A stretch of DNA of 50,532 nucleotides. Origin: Pseudomonas cichorii (lineage in GTDB: Bacteria; Pseudomonadota; Gammaproteobacteria; Pseudomonadales; Pseudomonadaceae). This document shows, in pieces, positions 28,601 through 40,600 of this stretch (positions within the stretch are counted from its first letter, which is position 1; each line of letters begins with the position of its first letter). The notes under the pieces were generated by a model. The model worked only from the letters and a program-made list of their open reading frames with translations, was not told the origin of the DNA and ran no database searches. The stretch covers positions 1 to 50,532 of the forward strand of contig NZ_RBRE01000035.1 in the NCBI RefSeq assembly GCF_003700275.1, read 5' to 3'. The position numbers were made by a program, and so were the translations under genes.

Positions 28601-31600
28601 CGGAGCCGACGCCACACGATGTGATCAGCCGTGGCTATGAGGCACCGCAGGACTATCTGGAAACCACGCTGGCCCAACTGTGGCAAAACCTGCTGAAAGT
28701 CCCGCAGGTGGGACGCCACGATCACTTCTTCGAGCTGGGCGGCCATTCGTTGCTGGCCATCCAGTTGATTTCCCAGATCCGCCAGCAGTTGTCCATCGAG
28801 CTGGACCTGGCCGAGCTGTTTGCACATCCGACCCTGGCCGAGCTTGCGCAAGTCGCGGCTTCGGCAGGCAGAAGCAGTCTGCCGGACATAACCGTGGTGG
28901 AGCGCAATACCGAGTTGCCGATGTCGTTCGCCCAGCAGCGCCTGTGGTTCCTGGCGCAGATGGAAGGCGCCAGCGAGGCCTATCACATGCCATCGGGCCT
29001 GCGCCTGCGTGGCGCCCTCGACAGCTCGACACTGCAGGCGGCCCTCGACCGTGTGGTAGCCCGCCATGAAGTGTTGCGTACCCGTTTCGTGCCCCATGCC
29101 GCACAGCAGGCGCTGCAAGTCATCGATGCCGAGGACACGGGGTTCAGCCTGAAGCACATCGACCTGTCGGGTCAGGTGGATGCCGAGCAGCAAATGCAGG
29201 TCCTGGCTCGCGAAGAAGCGCTGGCGCCGTTCGATCTGCAACAGGGTCCGCTGGTGCGTGGCACGCTGATTCGTCTGGGCGAAACCGAGCATGTGCTGCT
29301 GGTTACCCTGCACCACATCATCTCCGATGGCTGGTCGATCGGCGTACTGACCCGTGAAGTCGCCGCACTCTACGATGCGTTGCGCCAGGGACAGGCCGAT
29401 CCGTTGCCGCCGCTTGCGCTGCAATATGCCGATTACGCCGCCTGGCAGCGCCGCTGGCTGAGTGGAGAGGTACTGGAAAGACAGAGCCGCTACTGGAAGC
29501 AAACCCTGGAAAATGCGCCTGCACTGCTGACCCTGCCCGGCGACCGACCACGTCCCGCCGAACAGAGTTACAACGGTGCCAGCCTGCCAGTGACATTTGA
29601 CGAAGAACTGACCCAGGCGCTCAGGGCTTTGGGACAACGTCACGGCACAACGCTGTACATGACCGTGATGAGTGCCTGGGCAGCGCTGCTGAGTCGTCTT
29701 TCCGGCCAGGACGAAGTGGTGATCGGTTCGCCCATGGCCAACCGTACCCGCGCCGAAGTCGAGCCGCTGATCGGCTTCTTCGTCAACACCCTGGCCATCC
29801 GTATCGACACTTCGGAGCAACCCGATGTCGCTACGCTGCTGGCCCGGGTCAAGGCTCAAACCCTCGCCGCCCAGCGTCATCAGGACCTGCCGTTCGAGCA
29901 GGTGGTGGAGATCGTCAATCCGTTTCGCAGCCTGTCGCACACGCCGATCTTCCAGGCCATGCTCAGTTGGCAGGACGCAGGTGTCGGCCAGGCCACACTG
30001 GGCGAATTGCAACTGGAAGATCTGGGACTGCTGAACGACATTGCCAAGTTCGATCTGTCACTTGATCTGGGCGAAAGCAACGGTCGCCTGACCGGCAGTC
30101 TCGAATACGCCAGTGCCTTGTTCGATGCAGCGACTGTGCAGCGTTATATTGGCTACTTCGAGCGCATCCTGCGGGCCATGGCCGCAGACGACACTGTGCT
30201 GCTGAGTCACATCGAACTGCTTGATGCCAGTGAGCGTCAGCGCCTGCTGCATGATTTGAACCCGGCGGTTACGGCTTACCCTCACGATCTGACCATCCAG
30301 CGTCTGTTCGAGGCGCAGGCCAGCGCACGCGGCCATGCGCTGGCGGTAGCCTTCGAGGAGCAGCGCCTGAGCTACAGCGAACTCAACCGGCAGGCCAACC
30401 GCCTGGCGCATAAGCTGATCGGTCTTGGGGTGCGCCCCGATGATCGGGTGGCAATCTGCGTCGAGCGTAGCGCCCGGATGGTGGTGGGCCTGCTGGGGAT
30501 TCTCAAGGCTGGCGCCGCCTATGTACCGCTGGACCCCGATTATCCTGCCCAGCGCATTGCCTACATGCTGGAAGACAGCACACCTTCGGTGCTGTTGAGC
30601 GAGCAGAGTGTGCTGGAGCGCGTGCCGCAGTTGTCGATCCCGCTAGTACTGCTGGATGAGCCCCTTGCAGGCCGCGATGACAATCCGTCGATTGCCGAGC
30701 TGCGATCCAGCCATCTGGCCTATGTGATCTACACCTCCGGCTCGACCGGCAACCCGAAAGGGGTCATGGTCGAACACCGCTCGCTGGTCAACTACAGCCT
30801 TGACGCGGCGCGGCTGTTCGAGCTGAACAGCCGCGACACCGTGCTGCAGCAGAACACCCTGAACTTCGACCTGTCCATCGAGGAAATCTTCCCGGCACTG
30901 CTGGCCGGCGCCACTCTCAAGCCGACCCGCAGCCTGTTCGGTACCCGGCAAGAGGAAGACGAACCCGTCGCCAGCATGCTGCACATGACTGCCGCACACT
31001 GGCACACCATGGTTGCCGAGTGGCATCTGAATCCAGCGCTGGCCGAGCGCCAGTTGCAATACGTGCGCCTGATCAACGTGACCGGCGATGCATTGTCCGC
31101 CCAGAAGTTGCAGCAGTGGGAAACCATCCGCCCGGCGCATGTGCGACTGGTCAATACCTATGGCCCGACCGAAGCCACGGTTTCCTGCACCGCTGCTTAT
31201 GTCGAAGGCTCGGCCGAAGGCAGCGAAGCCAGCGGCAACGCCACCATCGGCACGCCCATGGCCAACACCCGCATCTACCTGCTCGACGAGCAACATCAGC
31301 CGGTGCCATTCGGCGCCGCGGGGGAAATGTTCATTGGTGGCGACGGCGTGGCCAGGGGTTACCTGAACCTGCCGGCCATCACCGAAGAGCGCTTTCTCGC
31401 CGATCCGTTCAGCGAGCAGACCGATGCGCGGATGTACAAGACCGGTGATCTGGCTCGCTACCTGCCGGACGGGCGCATCGAGTATCTGGGACGCAATGAC
31501 TTCCAGGTCAAGGTGCGCGGTTTCCGCATCGAGCTGGGAGAAATCGAGGCTCGCCTGGGCAGCCTGCCGGGTATCAAGGAAGCCGCAGTCGTTGCTCGCG

Positions 31601-34600
31601 CTGACGCCAGAGGAGAAAAGCGTCTGCTGGCCTACGTGGTTCCGCGCCAGGGCCATAGCGTGGATGCCTCACAACTGCATGCGCAGCTGACCCCGCTGCT
31701 CGCCGAATACATGATGCCCGCCGCATTCGTGAGCCTGGCGGCATTTCCGCTGACCGCCAACCGCAAGCTCGACCGACAGGCGCTGCCTGAGCCGAGCGCC
31801 GAAGCCTATGCCAAGCGCGCCCACGAAGCACCACAAGGGGCCACCGAAATCCTGCTGGCACAGGTCTGGCAGCAAGTGCTGGGCCTTGAACAGGTCGGCA
31901 GAAACGATCACTTCTTTGCCTTGGGCGGGCACTCGCTCAAAGCTGTCAGCCTGATCGAGCGCTTGCGCGAACAGGGTCTGTCGGCGGATGTGCGGGCGGT
32001 ATTCAGTGCGCCATTGCTGCGTGACATGGCTGCGGCCATCGAGAGCAGCAGCCAGTCGCTGTTCGTAGCGCCACAGAATCTGATTCCTCAAGACTGTACG
32101 GCGCTGACGCCGGACATGCTACCGCTGGTGCAACTGAGCCAGCAGCATCTGGATACCCTGGTGGATCGGGTCCAGGGCGGCGCGGCAAATATCCAGGACA
32201 TCTATCCTCTGGTGCCGTTGCAACAGGGCATTCTCTATCACCATATGCTGGGCCATGAAGGCGATGCCTATCTGGTGCGTTCACTGATCGAATTCGACGA
32301 CCGCGCCCGTCTGGATGCCTTCCTCGACGCCTTGCAGCAGGTCATCGACCGTCACGACATCCTGCGCAGCTCCGTACAGTGGAGCGCTCTGCCGCAGGCA
32401 GTGCAAATCGTTCAGCGCCAGGCCACGCTGCCGGTAGAAACGCTGTCCCTCAAGGGTGACGAATCGGCGCTGCAACAACTGCAGAAGGCCAGCGACCCGC
32501 GTCACTTGCGCATGGACCTGACCCGTGCGCCGCTGCTCAGTGCGCGGATCGTCCATGACCCGCAATCGCAACGCTGGCTGCTGGCCCTGCTCGACCATCA
32601 CCTGATCAGTGATCACGTCAGCCTGGCGATCATTCTCGAAGAGATCCAGACGATCATGCAGGAGCGCGGCGAGTTCCTGCCCGCGCCGCTGCCGTACCGC
32701 GATTTCGTCGCCCAGACCCTGGCCAGTCCGGCAGAGCTTCATGAAGGCTATTTCAGCGAACGTCTGGCGCAGATCGATACACCGACCGCACCTTTCGATC
32801 TGCTCGACGTGCAGGGCGACGGCGCCGATGTCAGCGAGATCAGTCAATACCTGCCAGCCGCCCTGGGTCAGGCCATCCGTGAACAGGCCCGGCGCCAGGC
32901 CGTGACCCCGGCCGTGCTGTTCCACGCTGCCTGGGCACAGGTGCTGGCGCGCTGCACAGACCAGAGCGACGTGGTATTCGGCACCGTGGTGTCGGGCCGT
33001 CTGCAAGGTTCGTCCGGCTCGGAGCGAGCGCTGGGGGTGTTTATCAATACCTTGCCGGTGCGCATCAGTGTCGGCGGGCAAACTGCAGGCGAACTGCTCA
33101 GGGACGTCGCCCGCGATCTAGGCCAGTTGCTCGGCCACGAACAGGCTTCGCTGGCGCTGGCCCAGCGTTGCAGCGGTGTACCGGCTTCCATGCCGCTGTT
33201 CACCACCCTGCTCAACTATCGCCATCAGACCGATGGTGGCTCGCTGGCCAACGATGAAACCGTTCTGCAGTGGGACGGCGTGAATTTTATCAGCAACGAA
33301 GCGCGCACCAACTACCCGATCGAAGTCGCCGTGGCCGATGAAGGAGAAGGTTTCTCCCTGACCACCCAGGCGGCTGCGGGCGTCGATCCGCAGCGTGTCG
33401 CCAGCTACTTCATCCAGGCGGTCAACGCGCTGGTCGAGGCACTGCAACAGGCACAACAGCAACTGGCAGAAACGCTCGACATCCTGCCCGAGGCCGAGCG
33501 GCAACTGGTGCTCAACGGGTTCAACCAGACGGCCAGCGATTTCGGCACGCCACGGCTGTTGCAGAGCCTGTTCGAGGAGCAGGTTCTGGCCCGGCCGGAC
33601 GCCATCGCTCTGGTGCACGAGCAGCAACAACTCAGCTACGCGCAGCTCAACCGCCGGGCCAACCAGCTCGCCCAGCGCCTGCTGGTGCACGGCATACAGC
33701 CCGAACAGCGAGTGGCCATCTGCGCCGAACGCGGCGTCGAGATGATCGTCGCCCTGCTCGCCGTGCTCAAGGCTGGCGGCGCTTATGTACCTGTCGACCC
33801 CAACCACCCGACGGAGCGGATCGCCTTTATTCTCAAGGACAGTGCCGCCAAGGTACTGCTCTGTCAGCAGGCCCTGACCGCACATATGCCGGCAGCCCGC
33901 TATTGCCCGGCACTGATCCTGCTCGACGAGCACGATCCGCTGACCATCGACAATGACCCGCAGTATGACGAGAACTTCGATCCGGAATCCCTTGGCCTTA
34001 GCCCCGAGAACCTGGCCTATGTGATCTACACCTCAGGTTCCACCGGGCAATCCAAGGGCGTGATGGTCGAGCACCGTTCGGTATTCAACTTCAGTCAGGT
34101 CATGGCCAGAACCACCCATTCCCACTGCCCGGCACAGGCCAATGTGGCGCTCAATGCCGGTTTCTACTTCGACATGTCGATCAAGGGCATCGCCCAACTG
34201 CTGTTTGGCCATCGGCTGATCATCATTCCACCGCTGATCCGCGCCAGTGGCCACGAATTGCTGGATTTCCTGGAACAGCATCAGGTCCATGCCTTCGACT
34301 CGACACCTTCGCAACTGGACACCCTGCTGGCAGCCGGTCTGCTGGAACGCAGCAGCTATCAGCCCGTCAGCGTACTGCTCGGCGGCGAAGCCTTGAATGC
34401 CGCCACTTGGGACAAACTGCGCCAGAGCCGGAACATCCATTTCTACAATATGTACGGTCCGACCGAATGTACGGTCGATGCTTCTTTGGGGCTGATCAGC
34501 GAACTGGGCGAACGTCCAAGTATCGGCAAGCCTTTGGCCAATATGCAGGTGCTGGTCCTCGACCGTCGCGGCCAGCCAGTGCCGGTGGGCGTGACCGGCG

Positions 34601-37600
34601 AGCTGCATATCGGCGGTGCCGGGGTCGCTCGTGGTTACCTCAACAATCCGCAAATGACCGCCGAGCGGTTCTTTGCCAACCCGTTCTCCGATGATCCCCA
34701 GGCCCGCCTGTACAAGACCGGCGATCTGGGACGCTGGAAAGCCGACGGCAGCCTGGAATACGCCGGACGCAATGACTTCCAGGTCAAGATCCGTGGTTTC
34801 CGTATCGAACTGGGCGAAATCGAAAGCGCGCTGCTGGCCTGCCCGGCAGTCCGTGAAGCGGTGGTGATTGCCCGTGAGGACAATCCGGGCGAAAGCCGCC
34901 TGGTGGCCTACGTCTGTGGTGAATCTACATCTGCCGAAGAACTGCGCGCCCTGCTGCTCAATCGGCTGCCGGAATACATGATCCCCAGCGCCTTCGTGCA
35001 GCTGGCAGCCATGCCGCTGACCGCCAACGGCAAGCTGGACCGTCGCGCCCTGCCCGCTCCCGGTCAGGAGGCACTGGCCAGCCGCACGTATGAAGCGCCG
35101 CAAGGCGAAGTGGAACAGGCGATTGCCCAGATCTGGCAGGACCTGCTGCATGTCGAGCGGGTCGGCCGCAATGACGGGTTCCTGGAGCTGGGTGGTCATT
35201 CGCTGCTCAGCGTTCAGTTGCAGGCCCGTCTGCACACCGAACTGGGCGTTGAAATCGATCTGCGCACACTGTTTGCCCAAGCCTCTCTGCAGGACCTGGC
35301 GGCCTATGTCGCCCAGGCCGATCAGTCGTCCTCGCAAGCCATTGCGCTGGCGGACCGTCAGCAGCCGCTGCCGGTTTCACTGGCCCAGCAACGGCTGTGG
35401 TTCCTCGACCAGCTGGACCGCAACGCCAGTGCTGCCTACCACATCCCGGCGTTGTTGCGCCTGAGCGGCGAGCTGGACCGCAACGCTCTGCACCGCGCAC
35501 TGGCCAGAATCGTTGAACGCCACGAAAGCCTGCGTACCACCTTCGAGCGACATGGCACGCAAGTCCGGCAGCATATCGCGGCCGCCGACACCGGCATCAC
35601 CATCAGCGAAACCACGCTCGGCCAGCCGCTGGACAGCCTTGCCCTGCAACGCATGGCCGAGGAAGAAGTGGCCAGGCCCTTCGACCTGGCCAAAGGGCCA
35701 CTGGTCCGGGCGCATCTGGTGCGCGTGAGCGATGATCAGCATCTGCTCTGGGTGACTCTGCACCACATCATTTCCGACGGTGCTTCGCTGGGTGTGCTGA
35801 TCGACGAATTCAGCGCGCTTTACAGTGCCTTCGTCAGAGGCGAGGCCGATCCATTGCCGGCCCTGGCTATCCAGTATGCCGACCATGCCGTCTGGCAGCG
35901 GCAGTGGCTGTCGGGTTCACGCCTGCAGGCGCAGAAGGATTACTGGCAGCAACATCTGCAAGGCGCACCGACCCTGCTGGAGCTGCCCACCGACCGCCCT
36001 CGCCCATTGGTCCAGAGCCATGCCGGCGGACAGTACAACCTTGTGCTGCCCAGCGAGCTGACTGCCGGACTGCGCGCCCTGAGCCGCCGCCATGGCAATA
36101 CCCTGTTCATGACGCTGATGGCCGGCTGGGCTGCCTTGCTGTCACGCCTGAGCGGACAGACCGATATCGTGATCGGTACTCCGGTCGCCAACCGCCAGCG
36201 CGAAGAAACCGAAGGTCTGATCGGTTTCTTCGTCAATACCCTGGCGATTCGCGTGCAACTGGACGACGAACCAAGCGTCACGCAACTGTTTGAGCAGGTC
36301 AAAGCCAGCACCCTGGGGGCTTTCAGCAATCAGGAGCTGCCTTTCGAGCTGGTGGTGGAAACCCTCAATCCGGCGCGCAGCCTGGGCCACAGCCCTTTGT
36401 TCCAGAGCATGCTGGCGCTGAAAAACGCTGACGCCGAATCCGCAGTGCAACTGCCAGGTCTGATCCTGAGCGCCGAGGACTATCAGCACCAGAGCACCCA
36501 GTTCGATCTGTCGCTGTCTCTGACCGACGATGGTCGCGACCTGACTGGCAGCGTGGAATACGCCAGCGATCTGTTCGACCACAGCACCATCGAGCGCTTC
36601 ATGGCGCATTTCCAGACCTTGCTCGGCGGTCTGCTGGGCAACGATCTGCAATCGGTCAGCCGCTTGCCGGTGCTGACCGAGGATGAGCGTGAAGAGTTGC
36701 TGCATGGTTTCAATGCAACCGAACGGCCACTGCCCGGCAAGCCGTGCATCCATGAACTGTTCGAGCAGCAGGTAAACAACCGGCCCGGGCAACTGGCGCT
36801 GATCTTCGAGGGCCAGCAACTCAGCTATGCCGAGCTGAACGCCGAGGCCAACCGCCTGGCCCACTATCTGCTGGCCACAGGCATCCAACCCGATGACCGC
36901 GTAGCGCTGGCCATCGCCCGCGGTCCGCGTCTGATCGTTGCGCTGCTGGCGATCCTCAAGGCGGGTGCAGCCTATGTGCCGCTGGACCCGGCCTATCCTG
37001 CCGAGCGCCTGGCATTCATGCTGCGTGACAGCGCGCCACGCGCCTTGCTCTGTGAGCACGAAGCCTTGCAGCGTCTGGGCGAACTGCCTGCTGGCCTGCA
37101 ATTGATTACCCTCGATGACGAGCTCCAGCCATGGACCGGCCTCGATGACAGCAACCCGGATGCGGCGGTACTGGGGCTGACGGCCTCGAACCTGGCCTAT
37201 GTGATCTACACCTCCGGCTCCACCGGTACGCCAAAAGGCGTGATGCTTGAACATGCCGGCCTGCATAACGAAGTCGCGGCGATCTGCAAGCTGACCGGGC
37301 TGAGTGCCGGCGAACGCTCGCTGCAATTCGCCTCGGTCAACTTCGATGCCTCCACCGAAGAGATTTTCGGTGCGCTGGTCAGTGGTGCCACGCTGGTCTT
37401 GCGCAGCGATGCCTGGCTGACCTATGCCCGCAATTTCTGGGCGCTGTGTGCGCAAAACAGCCTGAATGTGGTGAGCCTGCCCACACGTTTCTGGCAGCAA
37501 CTGGCTCAGGACCAGGAAACGCTGATTCCCGAGCACGTACGGGTCGTAGTGATCGGCGGCGAGGAAGTCAGTACCGAGGCTGTACAACAGTGGTTTGCAC

Positions 37601-40600
37601 GTCCGGGCCATACACCGAGGCTGCTCAATACCTACGGGCCGACCGAAGCGACCATCGTCACGACTGCGGCCGAGGTCCAGCCCCGGGAGATGCCGGATCG
37701 CAGCATTGGACGGCCGCTGGACAATACCCGGGTTTACGTCCTTGACCGGCATGGCGAGCCGTTGCCCATCGGGGTAGTCGGTGAGCTGTATATCGGCGGT
37801 GCCGGGGTCGCCCGTGGCTACCTCAACCAGCCGCAACTGAGCGCCGAACGTTTCCCGGTCTGCCCGTTCAGTACCGATCGGCAGCGCATGTACCGCACCG
37901 GCGACCTGGGTCGCTGGATGCCGGACGGCACCTTGCAGTTCCTTGGCCGTAACGATGATCAGGTCAAGATTCGCGGCCTGCGCATCGAACTGGGTGAAAT
38001 CGAAAACGCTCTCGCTGCCTGTCCGGGTGTGCGTCAGGCGGTGGTACTGGCCAGGGACGACAGCCCCGGACAGAACAGGGATCTGCGACTGGTCGCCTAC
38101 CTTTGCGGCGAACCACTGGCTGTGGAGCAATTGCGCGCACATCTGCTGGAACGGCTCCCTGAGTTCATGGTGCCCAGTGCCTTCGTCCAGCTCGACGCCT
38201 TGCCACTCACGCCCAACGGCAAGCTCGACCGCCGGGCCTTGCCGGCACCCGATCAGCAGGCTTTCACCAGCCGTCGTGACGAAGCGCCCCAGGGCGAAAC
38301 CGAAATCGTGCTGGCCAGGCTCTGGGAAGAACTGCTGGGGCTGGAAAAAGTCGGTCGCCATGACCGCTTCTTCGAGCTGGGCGGTCACTCGCTGATGGCG
38401 GTCACGCTGATCGAGCGCCTGCGCCAGCTGGGCCTCAGTGCTGATGTGCGCAACGTATTCAGCGCGCCAAGCCTGCATGAACTGGCCGCCACCTTGCAGC
38501 ACGGCAACGTCTTGCAGTTCGAGACACCGGCCAACCCGATAAAGGCCGGTTGCACGGAGCTGACTCCCGATCTGCTGCCGCTGGTTGAAATCAGCCAGTC
38601 GCATATCGACCATATCGTCACGCAGGTGCCGGGCGGCGCGGCCAATATCCAGGACGTCTATCCGCTGGTGCCGCTGCAACAAGGCATCCTGTTCCATCAC
38701 CTGCTGAGCGAGGAAGGCGATACCTATCTGGTGCGTTCGGTCCTCGAATTCAGCGAGCGAGCAACCCTCGATGCGTTCCTTGGGGCGCTGCAACAGGTGA
38801 TCGACCGCCATGACAGCCTGCGCACCTCGGTGCACTGGAACGGCCTGCCGCAACCGCTGCAGGTGGTACAGCGCACTGCACGACTGACCGTCAACAACCT
38901 GGAATTAAGTGGCGACGACATCCGCGGGCAACTGGACCGCGCCACCGAGCCGAGACGTCAACGTATCGATCTGGGCCAGGCACCGCTGATCCACGCCCAC
39001 GTTACCCATGATCCGCACGCGCAATGCTGGCTGCTGACCCTGCTGGACCATCACATCATCAACGACCATGTCAGCCTGGGCATTGTCCTCGACGAAATCC
39101 GCACGATCATGAACGGCGACGGCGCTCAACTGGCCGAGCCACAGCCTTATCGCGAGTTTGTCGCACAGACCCTGGCCAGTCCCGTCGAACTGCATGAAGA
39201 GTACTTCCGCAGGCGGCTGGCGGACGTGGAAAGCCCGAGCGCGCCATTCGACATCCTCGATATGCAAGGCGACGGTAACGATATCCAGAGCCACAGCCTG
39301 ACGCTGGACGAGGACTTCAGCCAACGGCTACGCACCCAGGCCCGCAGCCGCGGCGTGCTGCCGGCTGCGATCCTGCATGCAGCCTGGGCAATGGTGCTGG
39401 CGCGTGGCACTGGCCGCGACGATGTGGTGTTCGGCACCGTGGTCTCAGGCCGCCTGCAAGGCGGTGCCGGAGCACAGAGCGCAGTGGGCATGTTTATCAA
39501 TACCCTGCCGGTTCGCGTGCAACTGGCTGGCTACAACGTCCATGAGCTGATCGATGCCACGCATCAGGACTTGAGCGAGCTGTTGGGCCATGAACAGACT
39601 GCACTCACCACCGCCCAGCGTTGCAGCAGCGTCGACAGTGGCCTGCCGCTGTTTACCAGCCTGCTCAACTATCGCCTGCATACCCAAGCTGCCAGAGGGC
39701 TGGCGGACTGGCCCGGCATCCGGGTGCTGACCGACGTCGATAACGGCGACTATCCAATGTCGTTGTCGGTGGACGAGTATCCGCAGCACCTGACGCTGAC
39801 CCTGCAAAGCGTGCCGGCCATAGGTGCGCAGCGTATCGCCGGGATGACCCTGAAGGCCTTGACCCTGTTGGTCGAGGCTCTGGCGGACAATCCCGACACC
39901 ACGCTTGCCGAACTCGATCCGCTGGCGAACGAAGAGCGCCAGCGGGTACTGGCCGAATTCAACCGGATGCATGCCGATTATCCGCCGGGCTGCAGTCTTC
40001 ACCAGCTTGCTGAAGCACAGTCACCCGGCCAGCCGGTCTCGAACAGCAACATCTATCTGCTGGATCCGCACCTGCGGCCAGTACCGTTCGGTGTCACGGG
40101 CGAAATGTACATCGCTGGCCATGGAGTCGATCCGAGTCTGGACGCCAGCCATGCCGAACGATTCCTCACCGACCCGTTCAGCGCCGCAGCCGATGCGCAG
40201 ATGTACAAGACCGGCGACCTGCTGCGCTACAGGCCCGACGGCAGCCTGGAATTCATGGGCCGCAACGACGCTCAGGCCAGAGCGTCGGCGAGCGCCAACG
40301 GCAAGCCCGGGCGCCGACAGTTGCAAGCCTCCGCCCAGCGCGCCCACGAAGCGCCCAACGGCGAAACCGAGCAATTGCTGGCGAACATCTGGGCCGACCT
40401 GCTCGGTTTCGAGCGTATAGGCCGCAACGACTCGTTCTTCGAGCTGGGCGGACACTCGCTGACCGCCGTGCAACTGAGCCTGAGGATTCGCGAAGAAACC
40501 GGCGTCGACGTTCCTCTTCGCTCGCTGTTTGAACAGAACTCACTGATGGCCCTGGCCGATCACATCAACACCTTGCAACTGGCGCTGTACGACGCCGACG

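Noticed and set aside
36142..38853. A 903-residue minus-strand open frame
   Set aside because: Antisense to modules 4 and 5 of the mycin NRPS; no start signal or recognisable domain.
39945..40335. The shortened A domain as a simple assembly collapse
   Set aside because: Two separate in-frame junctions plus local decay (NGKPGRRQL, shortened segment after A6) look like an aged natural deletion. Long reads would still be decisive.
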